Positions 52,101 to 64,000 of a stretch of DNA of 64,000 nt are shown here, piece by piece. The notes below the pieces were generated by a model, which ran no database searches, had not been told where the DNA came from, and saw only the letters and a list, made by a program, of their open reading frames with translations. A program made the position numbers and the translations under genes. How positions within the stretch are numbered: the first letter of the stretch is position 1; the number at the start of each line of letters is the position of its first letter. Source of the DNA: Costus lasius (taxonomy: Eukaryota > Streptophyta > Magnoliopsida > Zingiberales > Costaceae); assembly GCA_027563935.2 (NCBI GenBank), contig CM050451.1:103319565-103383564 (forward strand), given 5' to 3'.

Positions 52101-54848
52101 ATCTAAATTATAAACCATTTAGTTTGATTACCAACACAGGCTATAATATTTTTTATGTGTTAATAATAGTTTATTGTTACTGATTGCATTCTTATATTTC
52201 CATAATGAAAATTACTATAATTTTTATCTGTTCTTCAGCTTTTCACAGTTGGTTGAAGTAAGTTTTAGTTGATAAGGAATATGAATTTTGGACAGTTGAA
52301 AAAAAAACAGCAACATAATTCACTAAATCAAAATTTTCAGTAATTTTGTGCAAAAATGTTCTGCTATTCTCTATCATATTTGTCGTCATGTTATCTACAT
52401 ATTTGAATTTTTAACGTTTTTCTATTCATTTCATGGATCTCATGTAATTTTGTAGCTGGACAGTTCTTTTGTTCACAATACATCCGTTGTCACCTAGGTG
52501 CTTTCTTGGTCTATGTTAAATTGAATAGAAATATTACTGAGGTTTCTTGTTCCTTTGGTGCTGCTTCTTATGCTTCTAAGCTGCTACTAAGTTCCATTAT
52601 TCTTATACAATCTGATTATTGTTCTGATCTTTTTATGCCTAAGATTCTGTGTAGTCTTCAAGTCAAACATAAGGGTTCGAGACATGACATGTATTTTTTT
52701 GTCACTTCATACATTCAGGAGAAATGGCCCTGCTTGTTGAGGGCTTGGGAGTAGGTGGCGACACCTCCATTGAGGAGTACATAATTGGCCCAGCTAATGA
52801 GTTTGCTGATGACCAGGGAGCAACGGATGATAAGGAACATTTCACTTTGTATGGACCTGAAGAAGGTCTTTCTTGGGTTGCCAGGCCTGTAAAGGGACAA
52901 AGTTCACTTGCTCTTATATCTCGCCGTGGTAGCATGGAACATCAACCTAGTGTGCCATTAATGGATCCTCTGGTCACCCTCTTTGGGAGTGTTCATGAGA
53001 AGCAGGCTGAGTCGGGAAGCATGCGCAGCGCACTATTCCCCAATTTTGGAAGCATGTTCAGCGTGGCAGAGCAGCAGCAGAAACAAGAGCAGTGGGATGA
53101 GGAGAGTCTTCAGCCTGAGGGTGAAGGGTATGCATCTGGTTCTGGAGGTGATTCTGATGACAATTTAAATAGTCCATTACTTTCGCCCCAACCAACGAAC
53201 ATGGAGGTGAAGGATATCGCGCCAGGTCAGGGAAGTACTTTAAGCATGAGGCGAAACAGCAGCCTCTTTCAAAATGGAGAGGCCGTTAGTAGCATGGGAA
53301 TTGGTGGAGGATGGCAATTGGCATGGAAATGGTCTGAGAGAGAAGGAGCAGATGGGAAAATGGAAGGAGCTTTCAAAAGAATCTATTTACACCAAGAAGG
53401 TGTCACTGCCTCGAGGCGGGGTTCCCTTGTTTCTCTTCCAGGAGTTGAGATTCCTGAAGATGGTGAGCTTGTCCAAGCTGCTGGCTTGGTGAGCCAGCCT
53501 GCTCTTTTCTCTAAGGAGCTTATGGGCCAGCAACCAGTTGGCCCTGCCATGATTCATCCATCTGAAGCAGTTGCTAAAGGTCCAATGTGGGCTGACCTTT
53601 TTGAGCCGGGTGTCAGACATGCGCTAACTGTTGGGGTTGGGATCCAAATACTTCAGCAGGTTAGTTTTTCTAAATGCAAATAAGTGTTGCTTTATGTTCA
53701 CTTTGCAGTTTGTGGAACTAAACATTCAGGCTCTCATTCATACTTGTTTTGCTCTAACCGTAGTTGCTAGCTAATTTGTGCCCTGTTTTTTGGTCCTTAG
53801 CCAAATTATGTTATCCTCATTACTGCTACATCAGTGACTATTCCCTACACAGCTAATGACTGAATTTCTGCAGGCAAAAATTTTTCTTAGGATATTTTAT
53901 TTCTTCTGCGCTAAATATTCAAGTTCTAAGACAGCTACAGCTCTATAATACTTATACTGTGCACTTTTTTTTTGACAATTATATAAAAAGTTTCAAGAGA
54001 AATTTACACTGTTGTCTCAATGTGGTATATTATTAAGAATTCATAGCTACATACTGGCCTGTGTGGTCATGTATTTTAAAGTTCTCCCTTGTGTGTCGGC
54101 CCTAAAAGTATTTATTTTTGCTTTGCAGTTTGCTGGCATTAATGGGGTTCTATACTACACCCCTCAGATTCTTGAGCAAGCTGGTGTTGAAGTTCTGCTA
54201 TCAAATATTGGAATTGGTGCCGCTTCAGCATCTATCCTCATCAGTGCTCTTACAACTTTGTTGATGCTTCCTAGCATTGCTGTTGCCATGAGGCTCATGG
54301 ATGTCGCTGGCAGAAGGTAATCCATTTTTTTTCCTTCAATTAACACCCACAGCAGTTTCAACTTTTCATCATAGAATCCTAATGCCCAATCTTGAATTTG
54401 CAGGTTTCTTTTACTTTCTACTATCCCTGTCTTGATTGCCACACTCGTCATCTTGGTCATAGCAAACGTTGTGGACATGGGTACAGTGGTTCATGCTGTG
54501 CTCTCCACTGTCAGTGTCGTTGTCTACTTCTGCTGTTTCGTCATGGGATTTGGGCCAATCCCTAACATCCTCTGTGCAGAGATCTTTCCGACACGGGTTC
54601 GCGGTGTCTGCATAGCCATTTGCGCACTGACATTCTGGATTGGCGACATTATCGTCACATACACGCTTCCGGTAATGCTCGGCACCATTGGCCTTGCCGG
54701 TGTCTTTGGAATATATGCCATGGTGTGCACCATAGCCTTGGCATTTGTGTTCCTGAAAGTTCCTGAAACAAAGGGAATGCCCCTTGAGGTCATCACAGAG
54801 TTCTTCGCTGTCGGCGCAAAGCAAGCAGCAATTGAATCAAGAGACTGA
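49187..54848 (+). CDS. MSSP2: Tonoplast monosaccharide transporter (monosaccharide-sensing protein type), 5 exons, 739 aa
   Basis: Exons: 49187-49265, 49574-50140, 52719-53659, 54129-54316 and 54404-54848, all GT-AG with consistent phase. The protein starts MRGAILVAIAASIGNLLQGWDNATIAG, typical of TMT/TST carriers. It has the sugar-porter motifs DWVGRRPML (after TM2), PESPRWLVSKGKMVEAKRVL (after TM6) and PETKGMPLEVI near the C-terminus. Six helices lie before and six after a hydrophilic central loop of roughly 320 residues, encoded almost wholly by exon 3; this loop separates the TST group from other sugar porters. The helix after it holds QILQQFAGINGVLYYTPQIL. The family imports hexoses or sucrose into the vacuole by proton antiport. 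All core motifs are intact. Intron 2 holds a Tourist-like MITE. Confidence 0.96.
51355..51832. mobile_element. Tourist-like MITE in transporter intron 2
   Basis: The ends GGTTATGTTTCCTTAGAGAG and, on the other strand, GGGTCTATTTCCTTAGAGAG are flanked by TTA on each side (51352-51354, 51833-51835). Its 478 bp are purine-rich on the plus strand in the middle and carry no gene. Confidence 0.88.
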
Positions 54849-56046
54849 TTCGAGTATTTGGATTGAGAGCTGCACCGTTGTTGAATATCTTGGTCGTGTT
54901 TGTTATTTAAAAGATCAAAAACGAACTTTGAGCCGGTTAAAAGGTCACAAAGAATTCGGATTGTTTGAAAATTGTGGAGGCTTGGGATTTCACGAAGCGG
55001 TTTCAGATTATTAAGATTTAAGTTTTGATATTGGTCTTCTTTTAGTCTGTGAGCATCAATCTTTACTGGGAATTCAATTTAGGCGGTCCAAAATTTTCAT
55101 CAAAATCGATGGAAACGTCAAAAGTTCTTGATCTTGGTCAGCCTTGAAGCTCTACTTGGTTCAATTCTTCAACACTCTTGAATAACCTGGAATATTACCA
55201 TGTCACAGTCGACGCAAAATGCTTTGTAACTTTTCAAGGTTGTGTTCACTGGCAAAAACAAAAAAACAAACCAAAAAACAAAAAACACATCCGATCTTTG
55301 TTGAAGTTTTAATGACTTTAGGCTATTTTTGATTGTTCCTTCTTGCCTCGTCTATTGGCATTGGACTGCATTTTCATGTTTCAATTGATCTTCTTAAGAT
55401 ATACCTGCCCTGTTGGAATGCTTGCGATTTGCGAATCTTGGTACTCAGCTTGGCCATATATCTTCGAAAGATTAAAAAAAAAGAAAAAAAAAAGCGAGAA
55501 TATCGATTTTGTTTGTGTTGTAAATTGGTTGTGATCCATTTACTGTATTTTTGTAAAGTAAATTGGTTGCATTCTCCAAGGATCCGTTACGTATCGAATT
55601 TGATTGCAGGAAGGATTGGACGGCATCCTAGTTGGCGATGTTGATCTAAAAAATCCCACTTTTTTTTGTCAATCGACAGCTACGTGAATCTCATAGCCAA
55701 CATTTATGTAAAGAGAAAAGGAAATGAAACATAGAACCCTAAAAAGTTAGTTGAAAATGTCATCCTTAGGGTTATAAGTTTTTTGCAAAAATTAAATTCA
55801 CATTTAAGCTCATAAAATTAAAAAAAAATTATTATCATGCCCTTTTTGCGAACTATCAAGTCAATTGATCTAATTAAATACAAACTATCACATCTTAATT
55901 TACAATTTAATAAGATTACAATACTAGAGACTTGTATCAAAGTCCCATATGATCGCTTAAACTAGGCATTGGAATCACAACTATCAAATCAATCATTCTT
56001 TTGATGATTTTTTTTCAAGTACATCATCATGATGTACAAGCATTCA
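54849..56046. other. Transporter 3' region and spacer
   Basis: Probable 3' UTR followed by AT-rich spacer. No other gene is seen. Confidence 0.4.
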
Positions 56047-56487
56047 ACTTTACATTATAAACTAAAAAGACTAGATTTAAATAAGAATAAATTTAACTCT
56101 AATACACAACCGAGATAAACTAAGGGAACTAGCATACCCTAATTCAAGGGTTCATGAGCAATATTTATAAATTAAAAAGCTACAATGAACAATGGATAAA
56201 TTCAACTCAAATAAACAATTATGATAAATTAAGGACAATTTTGAGTTAACTAGCAAACCCTAACTCAATCGTTCATGAATAAGATTTATAAATGAAAAAA
56301 CTAGAAGGAGCTAAGAATAAATTCAACTCAAATAGACAATTAAAAAAATTAAGAACAATTTTATTTTAACTAGCAAACCCTAATTCAAGTGTTGATGAAT
56401 AAGGTTTATAAATTAAAAAAGCAAGAATGAACTAAGAATGAATTTAACTAAAATAGATAACCGAGATAAATTAAAGATAATTTTCTC
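56047..56487 (+). repeat. Tandem repeat, about 120-bp unit, 3.7 copies
   Basis: CTAGCAAACCCTAA(T/C)TCAA begins copies at about 56129, 56249 and 56369, with a partial copy before them. Each continues with TTTATAAATTAAAAA and AATTCAACTCAAAT. Copies differ by about 10-15 percent. Confidence 0.88.
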
Positions 56488-56858
56488 ACAAATTTCCATC
56501 ACTTGCTTTTCCATCTCTTCCTTTCATTCGATCACTTGCTTTTCCTTTGTCCTCTTCACCAATTTTTTTTTCTCTGCTGTCTGAAGGGTCTCCATCCCCG
56601 CTAGAAAGTGCGCATAATTATTGCGCCACTTGTGCAGTCCTCGACATGAACATGGCCCGCCATTTTGATCAATTATTTACTTGAATCCAAACATTGAATC
56701 AGCTATCCAAGAATTTTTATTTGGGACAAATGGAATACGACGAAATTTGGTTCAGCCATTTATCGTGCCTTGATAGTTCATTGTGCGGTACAGCAGTCCA
56801 ATTCACTTCCTATTAGAATGCCAGCAGCCAGCTCCACGAAGAAGAAGAAGAAGAGGAG

Positions 56859-58609
56859 ATGGAGTTCTGGCCTCTGCTCATCGTGGCCTCGAAGCCAGTG
56901 CTCCAGGTGCTGCTCGTTTGTCTCCTCGGAGCTTTCCTCGCATCTGGCTACATCAACATCCTTACTGCGTCTGCCCGCACAGACATCAACAAGGTTGCTT
57001 GAACAAACTCACAGACCACTCCACGACCGAGGCCTGGATTTGATCAACTCTTTTACTGCTCACATCATGCAGATAGTTTTCGTCGTCTTCGTCCCCGCCT
57101 TGGTGTTCGCAAGCCTGGCACAGACGGTCACCGCGAAGGACATCGTTTCTTGGTAATACAATCAATGAAGTCTGTTGTTCCACTTTGGTCTCAATTACTT
57201 CCTGGCTTCTTAATTAAGGTGGTTCATGCCCGTGAATGTCGGGATCACGTTCTTGGCCGGCGGGCTCCTCGGCTGGGCCGCCATCAAGATCCTCAGGCCG
57301 GCCGACCGCCAACTCCAAGCGCTCGTCATCGCTTGCTGCTCGGCAGGCAACCTGGGCGCTCTGCCCTTGATCATTGTCCCTGCGCTCTGCGACGAAGGTG
57401 GCAGTCCGTTTGGAAGCGCAGAGGTTTGCCGCTCCCGAGGTGTCTCCTATGTGTCCTTTTCCATGGCGGTAATGAATGAAGTCAACGCTTATCGTTCTAT
57501 TAATCAGACTGAAATATTTTTTTTATGCTTTTGATTTGTTTGCTCACGCAGCTCGGGAATTTGTTCATATGGACGCACACCTATAATCTTCTCAAGAAAT
57601 CAGTAACCCCACAAGGAGACGAACAAGAGGAGGCCTTGCTCCTGCCATCATCTGATCCGAGTTCAAGTGCAGCGTGGGAGAATTTGAAGGGAATCACTTG
57701 CAGCATAGCAAAGGAACTCTTGGCTCCACCAACCACAGCTTCGGTAAATTATAGTCTAAACCAGATTGCAATTTGCTCGTATGGAAGATCCCGATCACTT
57801 GCTTGATCCAATTATATCGGTTCATGGCAGATACTCGGCTTCGCCGTCGGCGCCTTGCCATGGCTCAACGCACTGATCGCCGAAGAAGCATCCCCTCTGA
57901 GACTGGTTCAAGATTGCATGGTATTATTAGGGTAAGCAGCAGCAGCAGCTTCTTCTTCCTTCGCCGGGACAAGATTCAATCTTTACTAAATCCAGTTTCT
58001 TTTGTTCCGGGGAGCAGAGACGGCGCCATACCCTGCACAATCATCATTCTCGGAGGCAATCTAACGCAAGGTCAACAGTTAGTTAGCACGGTTCCCTTCC
58101 AGTTCTTGCATCGATTCAAGTCAACTCGGGATCAAGGTTCTTGCATTGTTTGTTCGTAGCAGGGCTGCGCAAGTCAACGGTGAGGCCGCGGCTGGTTGCA
58201 GCGGTCGTGTGCGTGCGCTACGTGATGCTTCCCCTGCTGGGCATCGCTGTGGTCACGGGCGCAGGGCGTCTGGGGTTCCTGCCACGGTCTCCATTGTTTC
58301 GATACGTGCTGCTTGTGCAGTTCACAGTGCCTCCTGCCATGAGCATCGGTATTTGCTGGAACTTTATGTAATTTTTTTTTTAAAAAAAAATTGTTTTGTT
58401 TTGATTTCTTAAACGATTTGCTAGAAAAATAAACAAAAAACAGGAGAGGGAATGGATTATAATGAAGGTGGAAATGGATTGCAGGAACAATGGCGCAGTT
58501 ATTTGGAGCATGTCAGGAAGAATGCTCGGTGATATTTCTATGGACTTACTTGGTTGCTGCCTTGGCCCTCACAGCTTGGTCGGTGGTGTTCATGTGGATC
58601 ATACAGTAG
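56859..58609 (+). CDS. PIN-LIKES (PILS) auxin efflux carrier family protein, 8 exons, 373 aa
   Basis: Exons: 56859-56993, 57073-57152, 57219-57468, 57552-57743, 57831-57931, 58018-58070, 58163-58348 and 58485-58609, all GT-AG with continuous phase. The product starts MEFWPLLIVASKPVLQVLLV and shows the PILS landmarks SWWFMPVNVGITFLAGGLLGW, ACCSAGNLGALPLIIVPALC, YVSFSMALGNLFIWTHTYNL, IPCTIIILGGNLTQG, RYVMLPLLGI and QFTVPPAMSIGTMAQLFG. It is predicted to have about ten helices in two groups around a short hydrophilic loop (exon 4). PILS proteins sit in the ER membrane and lower nuclear auxin signalling by sequestering auxin. 373 residues is shorter than the roughly 400-430 usual for the family, mostly because the central loop is short. 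The GC-rich early exons match the CDPK pattern. Confidence 0.93.
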
Positions 58610-59169
58610 AAATATAAATCTAGTGTGGGGGATACATTTTCTTCGTGTCATTAATTTGTAATTTTCTATTACATTTCGATCCAGTTGACTTTCATTGTTC
58701 ATCGTTATGTGTATGAGCAATTGCTGAACGGCATTGATGCAGATTGTGGCCTCGTTTGGCCTGGCTGAAAAAAGTTTAGAATGTATTTGAATCCATTTCT
58801 ATACTACACTAACAATTCATGATAAATCTATTTTTTAACGAGGCAATGTGAAAATCAATTCATGATGACGTTGAGGCAATGTGAGATTTTTTAGTTTGCA
58901 ACACCTTTAAACACGGGAAAATTTTTGAGGCAGGGCTCTCTCTACTAGTTGCTGTGATCTCACAAATACAAATCTTAAAGTAAGATCAATATACACAATA
59001 TTTATACGTTGACTAATATTGTATATATTGACTAAAATTTTTTAGGAATTCTAGTATATGATATTGGTCACACATATAACGTTGATTAATATCGTGTATG
59101 TCAACGTGATTAATATCGTGTATATTAATTTTATTTTAAGATTTGTGTTTTCAAGATTGCAGCATGGGG
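58610..59169. other. PILS downstream spacer
   Basis: AT-rich, with some short repeated words such as AATATCGTGTAT. No gene. Confidence 0.4.
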
Positions 59170-59674
59170 CATTGGTGAGCATTCGGTAAAAATTGAAAAA
59201 TCGAAAATCGATTTATCGAAATCGAAAAATCTATTACCGAAATCGATACCGAACTTGGTATTTACCGATTGGTAAATTGGTAAATTACCGATTTACCGAT
59301 TAAAAATATTAAAATATTATATAATTAATCTATTTAAAAATTATTAAAATATTAAATATTACCTAATTAAAATATTACCGATAAATTATATAATTGGTAA
59401 AAACCGATCGGTAAAATTATATAATTGGTAAAAATCGATCGGTAATTCAGTAAATTATTGATAAGAAATTAAAGATTAATAAATAAAAATTTACTTTTTA
59501 TATATTAATATATATATCGGTAAATCGGTAAATTACCAAACCGAAAACTTATTTACCGAACCGAAAATCAAAAACCGAAGTACCTAAAAATAAATACCGA
59601 ACTAAAAACCGAAAATAAATTTATCGAATCGATTTACGGTAAATTTGATTTTTATTTAATTATGCTCACCCCTA
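59170..59674. mobile_element. AT-rich hAT-type MITE
   Basis: The left end CATTGGTGAGCAT is mirrored by a right end that reads TAGGGGTGAGCAT on the other strand. GCATGGGG (59162-59169) and CCATGGGG (59675-59682) match at 7 of 8 bases, fitting an 8-bp duplication. The interior is filled with ACCGATTTACCG-like words in both orientations and has no gene. Confidence 0.72.
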
Positions 59675-60975
59675 CCATGGGGAGCTCTGTTAAAAATTTA
59701 TTCTTTAAACACATATCTTTTTAACTAGATTTTTGTAACGTATATATTAGGCACTTTTAGAAATATATATTCTTCATGAATTTTAGTGAAAATAGATACT
59801 GCTATGCCATTAATTCTATTATCCATTTTATATTATTAAACTTTACGTCCCCTTTGGCTTGCAATCTTGCACGTCGCCGAAACGTCAACTGTCAACATAC
59901 AACCGTACACGTCGCCGACCCCATGCAGAGCCACGTCACACCGCACGACACCTACGTGTTCCCACCGCGGGTATATCCGCAAGCATCTTCTGCAATCTCA
60001 AACGTTCATTCCTTCGAAAAATAAACCAATCGAACGTCTTCAAATGCACCACATCCGTCGCGCCGCAATCTGATAGCCAAGTCAACGCCCCACTGACTAC
60101 AGTGCATCGACACGCGTCCCTCGCCGACGCTCTCCCCCAACCAAAATTAAGGCTAGGGCACGACCGGGAACCTACGGTCGCCGGTCAATGACGTGTCCCT
60201 TTTCCCCTTTCTCACCTCCCACCAACTCTCGCTCGCTCTCCGCCTCTAATTAAAATTCGTCGAAACTCAAGATGGAAACCAAAGGGCAACGGCCCCTTGC
60301 TGGTGATCCGTCGGGAAAATCGCAGGAGCGTATCTTCTTTTAGATTTCTTTCGCCTCTGTTTCATAGAAAATCTTGGTTTCGTGTCCTCTGGTTTTGTAG
60401 TGATTCCTATCCAATGTCTTGGTTTTCCTACTTCGATTCGTAGACTCGTTCTATTTATTCTGCAAATGCCGTGATTTTTATTCAGATTTTATTATCACAA
60501 GTTGGTAGCACAGATCCGTTTTTGGTTGGCTATGGTAGATTTCTGGGAAAGAAACATATAAATGGAGGATTTTGGTTTGGTCTAGAACCGTTGGGGGATC
60601 CTGTTTATAATGGGCAACAAATGAAGATGAGGTTCGGTGTTGTCGAGATCTTGTTTGCTTCCATGTAGTTTACCTTCGTTCGTTGTTGGGATTTAGGGCG
60701 GATCGCTTCCTATCAATTAAAAATTGAAATGACGGGGCTGATTCCTGTGGATGTCTCTTTCTTGGCATTACCTTGTTCTGATTAGATCTATTAAGAGACG
60801 ATAGACATCGAATTGTTGAATTCTTTTCAACGTTGAGTGCAGTCGAGATTTCCAAATCTTGTATACACGACAATGGCGACATTACTAGTCTAATAGTTGG
60901 TACTGCTGCTTGGAAGATTACTTTGAATCATCTCTTCTGCTTTTGGGCAACTGGATTTATGATTAGCAAAGGACC
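59675..60975 (+). promoter_or_regulatory. PP2C upstream region with clustered ACGT motifs
   Basis: Between about 59840 and 60200 there are about nine ACGT cores, including CACGTC (59870, 59909, 59931), CTACGTGTTC (59952) and TGACGTGTCC (60189). The last two resemble ABA-response elements. A 23-codon upstream open frame starts at 60272 and ends at 60343. The region from 60345 to the CDS may include a leader intron ending near 60964. Regulation by ABA is inference. Confidence 0.45.
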
Positions 60976-63056
60976 ATGGCACCAGTCAGCGAATTCTCAC
61001 CTACACTGACAATGTCGGACGGCAAGAATGGAATCGTGGATGATGACTCTTTAATTGCCGATGACAATGAAGAATCCAAATCTCCCGAGGTCATGAAGGA
61101 TGCAAAGACTCGAAAACCCCCTCGGCACCTCTCAGTCGTTCGGCATTCTGTCATCACTGCTGGCCAGGTGCGATCAACTGAGCTTGTGTTTTCTCAATGA
61201 AACTTTTATATATTTGAGTACGTTAGTTTTGTGATCATAATTTTTATGCTTACCATTGATTCTTTTAATCATTCCAGGGCATGGATTTGGGGACTCTTGC
61301 CTTAATTTCTCCCCAGATTTCACCCCAGGATGGGCAGGTTTGTTTCTTGCCCGTGTTTCGATCTGGCAGTTGCTCGGAGATTGGGCCAAAGTCAAGAATG
61401 GAGGATGAACACATCCGCATTGACAATCTAGTCAATCATCTTGGTGCTTCTGCCAGTTTTCCATCTCCTGGTGCTTTTTATGGAGTGAGTTATAGTTATC
61501 TAGACTATTATTCTGTGAATTTTTGTTGTCTGAACTAGTATTCTGTTTTTTAAGACTGTATATGGTCCTTGTTGTGCTCTGGTGCTTAGTATGCTGCGCA
61601 AAATGCATTTCACGGTTTATATCTTTGTAGATCCATCTCAAGTAGCGTGAAAATTTTGTTCTATGCCTCAGATAGAAATCTGATGCAGATAAGCTTTTGC
61701 GGTTTATTTATGCAGGTTTTTGATGGACATGGTGGCAATGATGCAGCATGTTTTGTTCGAAATAATATTCTTAAATACATAGTCGACGACAGTAATTTCC
61801 CTGCTCATGTAGATAAGGCAGTGAAGTGTGCCTTTATTAAAGCTGATCATGCTCTTGCTGATTCCAGTTCACTTGATCGCTCTTCTGGAACTACTGTACT
61901 TACTGCCCTTATTTTGGGAAGGTATTTAATTTCATATTCCATAATTTTCATCCTGCGCTGCACTTTAGTTGTAATCAATCCATCAATTGATTGAATAAAT
62001 CATTCTTTTGCATGTATTCTACTGATAAATTTAATCATATGGTGAATTATGTAAGCATAGGGTGAATGATTGCGTTATTTCTCAGTAGTGGTTAGTAGAG
62101 TGTAGATTTGCTATTCATACCAATGCAATCAAGTTTTAGGTTTCTCTAACAGGAATCTGATGTTTAGCGTCTCGGGTTGAAACAGCTAAGGGACCTCTTT
62201 AGGTACTTGGTCTGAATGCAGTTGTTAACTTTTCCTAGGTTTCTGATAATAAACTCTATGGTTTTAAGGCTAACAAAATACTTCCTGATATTCGTTCCAA
62301 TGAGGGTGAGTCATCAAGCTATATCCTCTCAAATTGCTTAGTAATTATTTGGTATGTTTATTAGTCACATTATACAAAATCAATACTCATTGGATAATAT
62401 ACAAAAGCTGTAGCCAATACTTTGAGAACCGCACATGCAGGTTGCCTTGCTAAGTTTCTGTTGAAATGTATTAACGTCAAGTTTCTTCCATTTGTAGGTC
62501 ACTGCTCATTGCTAATGCAGGTGACTGCAGAGCAGTACTAGGCAAGCGTGGCCGAGCAGTTGAACTATCCAGAGACCACAAACCTAATTTAAACTCTGAA
62601 CGGTTGAGAATTGAGAAGCTAGGTGGCACCGTTTTCGATGGCTATCTTAATGGTCAGCTCTCAGTAGCTAGGGCTCTTGGTGATTGGCACATGAAGGGCA
62701 CCAAAGGTTCTGCCTACCCTCTCAGTGCTGAACCAGAGTTGCAGGAGGCGGTCCTTACTGAAGAAGACGAATTCTTGATCATCGGCTGCGATGGCCTTTG
62801 GGATGTCATGAGCAGCCAGTGTGCAGTCACAATAACCAGGAAGGAGCTAATGGTCCACAATGATCCAGAGAAGTGCTCTAAAGAGCTTGTGCGAGAAGCG
62901 CTAAAGCGAAACAGTTGCGATAATCTTACTGTAGTGGTTGTCTGCTTTTCACCTGATCCGCCCTCTCGCATCGAGGTCCCGAAATCTCGAGTTCGTAGGA
63001 GTATTTCGTTAGAAGGTTTGCATGTCCTGAAGGGTGCTCTCGACAACAATATCTGA
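60976..63056 (+). CDS. Protein phosphatase 2C (PPM family), 4 exons, 387 aa
   Basis: Exons: 60976-61167, 61278-61484, 61716-61921 and 62498-63056, all GT-AG with continuous phase. After a roughly 90-residue acidic/basic N-terminus comes the PP2C catalytic domain: [104 protein letters not shown] and [17 protein letters not shown]. The metal-binding aspartates in MED, DGHGG, CDGLWD and CDN are all present, so it should be an active Mg2+/Mn2+-dependent Ser/Thr phosphatase. It resembles the plant group that includes Arabidopsis PP2C27/PP2CG1 rather than the clade A ABA co-receptors; this placement is from memory of the family and is tentative. ATG 60976 sits in a good context (ACCATGG). Confidence 0.95.
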
Positions 63057-64000
63057 TGTTGAAATTTAACTCCCATTTTGTTCTGTTATGGAGCCTGTAA
63101 GGAAAGAAGGCTCTCATCATTTTTTGGCATTCATTGGCAAACTAAAATCACGGCTGATGTATGTTCAATGAGGATGTAGGTAATTTTTGTTGAGTCAAGT
63201 TAATTTTGTTTCAATGAACAGCAATTTGTGTATTTGTAATTTATGTTCGTCGTTCCTTTTTCAAAGTGCAGTCAATTTTGGTTCTGGCTCAATAGTCTTG
63301 ATCACCGGATTGCAGTCAATTTTATTTTGTTGCAATGTTCATGATACGCAAACTTCACTCAAAACTGTTCATTTGATTGATTATTCATAATTAACAGCTT
63401 TTGTTCTGTGCCGAAAGAACATAAAGAGTTGAGAAGTCTACAAAAGCTTTGGTAACTTATAAAAAGGCGCGGCCTCATACCTGTATCACTGTCTCCGATG
63501 AATAGAATAAACTTTCTTGATCGCCTCACATGCCCCAACTCATCTCTCTCTTGATATAGGATAAATTTTTTTATATAGATAGTAGTATCTAATAGTGATA
63601 ATATTCAATTAAATCAGATTTTAGTGTGTCAATGAGGAACACATCAATGATATAGGAACTAAATAGGCGTTGATGAATGTCAAGTGCAACACTCAAAGGT
63701 ATAGTAACTAAACAGGCATTTATTTACTTAATCAACATATCTATTTATTTAAAGAATATGATAAACAACATATCTATTTATTTAGTTAATCAACATATCT
63801 ATTTATTTTTGCTTTTTGATGTGTTAAGATAAACAATTTAGGTTAAAAAATTTTTTTACATAGACAAATTAAGTAATGAGAATGAGATTTGGTCTTGAAC
63901 TAACTGACATCTCGCTTAGATATTTGATTTTTTTTTCTTAATTTGAATTATTGTAGGTTTCTTAATTTATATGTTACTTGATGAAATATCATGTGTTATC
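63057..64000. other. PP2C 3' region and AT-rich end of window
   Basis: Probable 3' UTR up to about 63520 (GAATAGAATAAAC near 63500). After it the DNA is AT-rich, with CAACATATCTATTTATTTA repeated near 63736, 63768 and 63792. No gene. Confidence 0.4.

Noticed and set aside
58750..58846. Short MITE with GCCTCGTT ends
   Set aside because: Only 8 bp of terminal match and no clear flanking duplication.

Overview
This is a plant nuclear window. It has spliced genes with GT-AG introns, very long introns and abundant class I and class II transposable elements. The families present (CDPK, PMI1, tonoplast sugar transporter, PIN-LIKES, PP2C, DC1) are those of flowering plants. First exons are GC-rich over AT-rich introns, and there are Tourist-like MITEs. 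I infer a monocot, but the species cannot be named from the sequence alone.

Layout. 1-2.2 kb: a single-exon DC1 (C1-like zinc finger) gene on the minus strand, with a small fold-back element behind it. 2.2-5.7 kb: a nearly complete hAT transposon with a perfect 8-bp target duplication and a broken transposase. 6.6-12.3 kb: a large inverted duplication of retroelement-like sequence, with a solo LTR nested in its left arm. 13.2-15.7 kb: an inverted-repeat element containing a minisatellite, then Ty3/gypsy pol remnants. 18.0-33.9 kb: a complete seven-exon calcium-dependent protein kinase. Its 10.9-kb first intron holds a Tourist-like MITE, a 4.9-kb fold-back transposon with another nested solo LTR, and a GC-rich hAT-type MITE. 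35.2-40.9 kb: a PMI1-like (NT-C2 domain) gene whose 3' half is cut by a solo LTR and a fold-back insertion, and probably by a third insertion. 41.7-46.2 kb: LTR and gypsy debris. 49.2-54.8 kb: a complete five-exon tonoplast monosaccharide transporter. 56.9-58.6 kb: a complete eight-exon PIN-LIKES auxin carrier. 61.0-63.1 kb: a complete four-exon PP2C phosphatase.

The intact genes do not form an operon or an evident pathway. CDPK, PP2C, the sugar transporter and the PILS carrier all have stress, hormone or sugar roles by family knowledge, but I see no sequence evidence that they are co-regulated. The most distinctive content is the mobile DNA. I could delimit insertions by exact target-site duplications for hAT-type (8 bp), Tourist-like (TTA), LTR (5 bp) and one 9-bp element. 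In PMI1, subtracting two of them rejoins the coding frame with no frameshift.

All exon borders were read by eye from GT-AG signals, phase continuity and family similarity. No alignment or database search was run.
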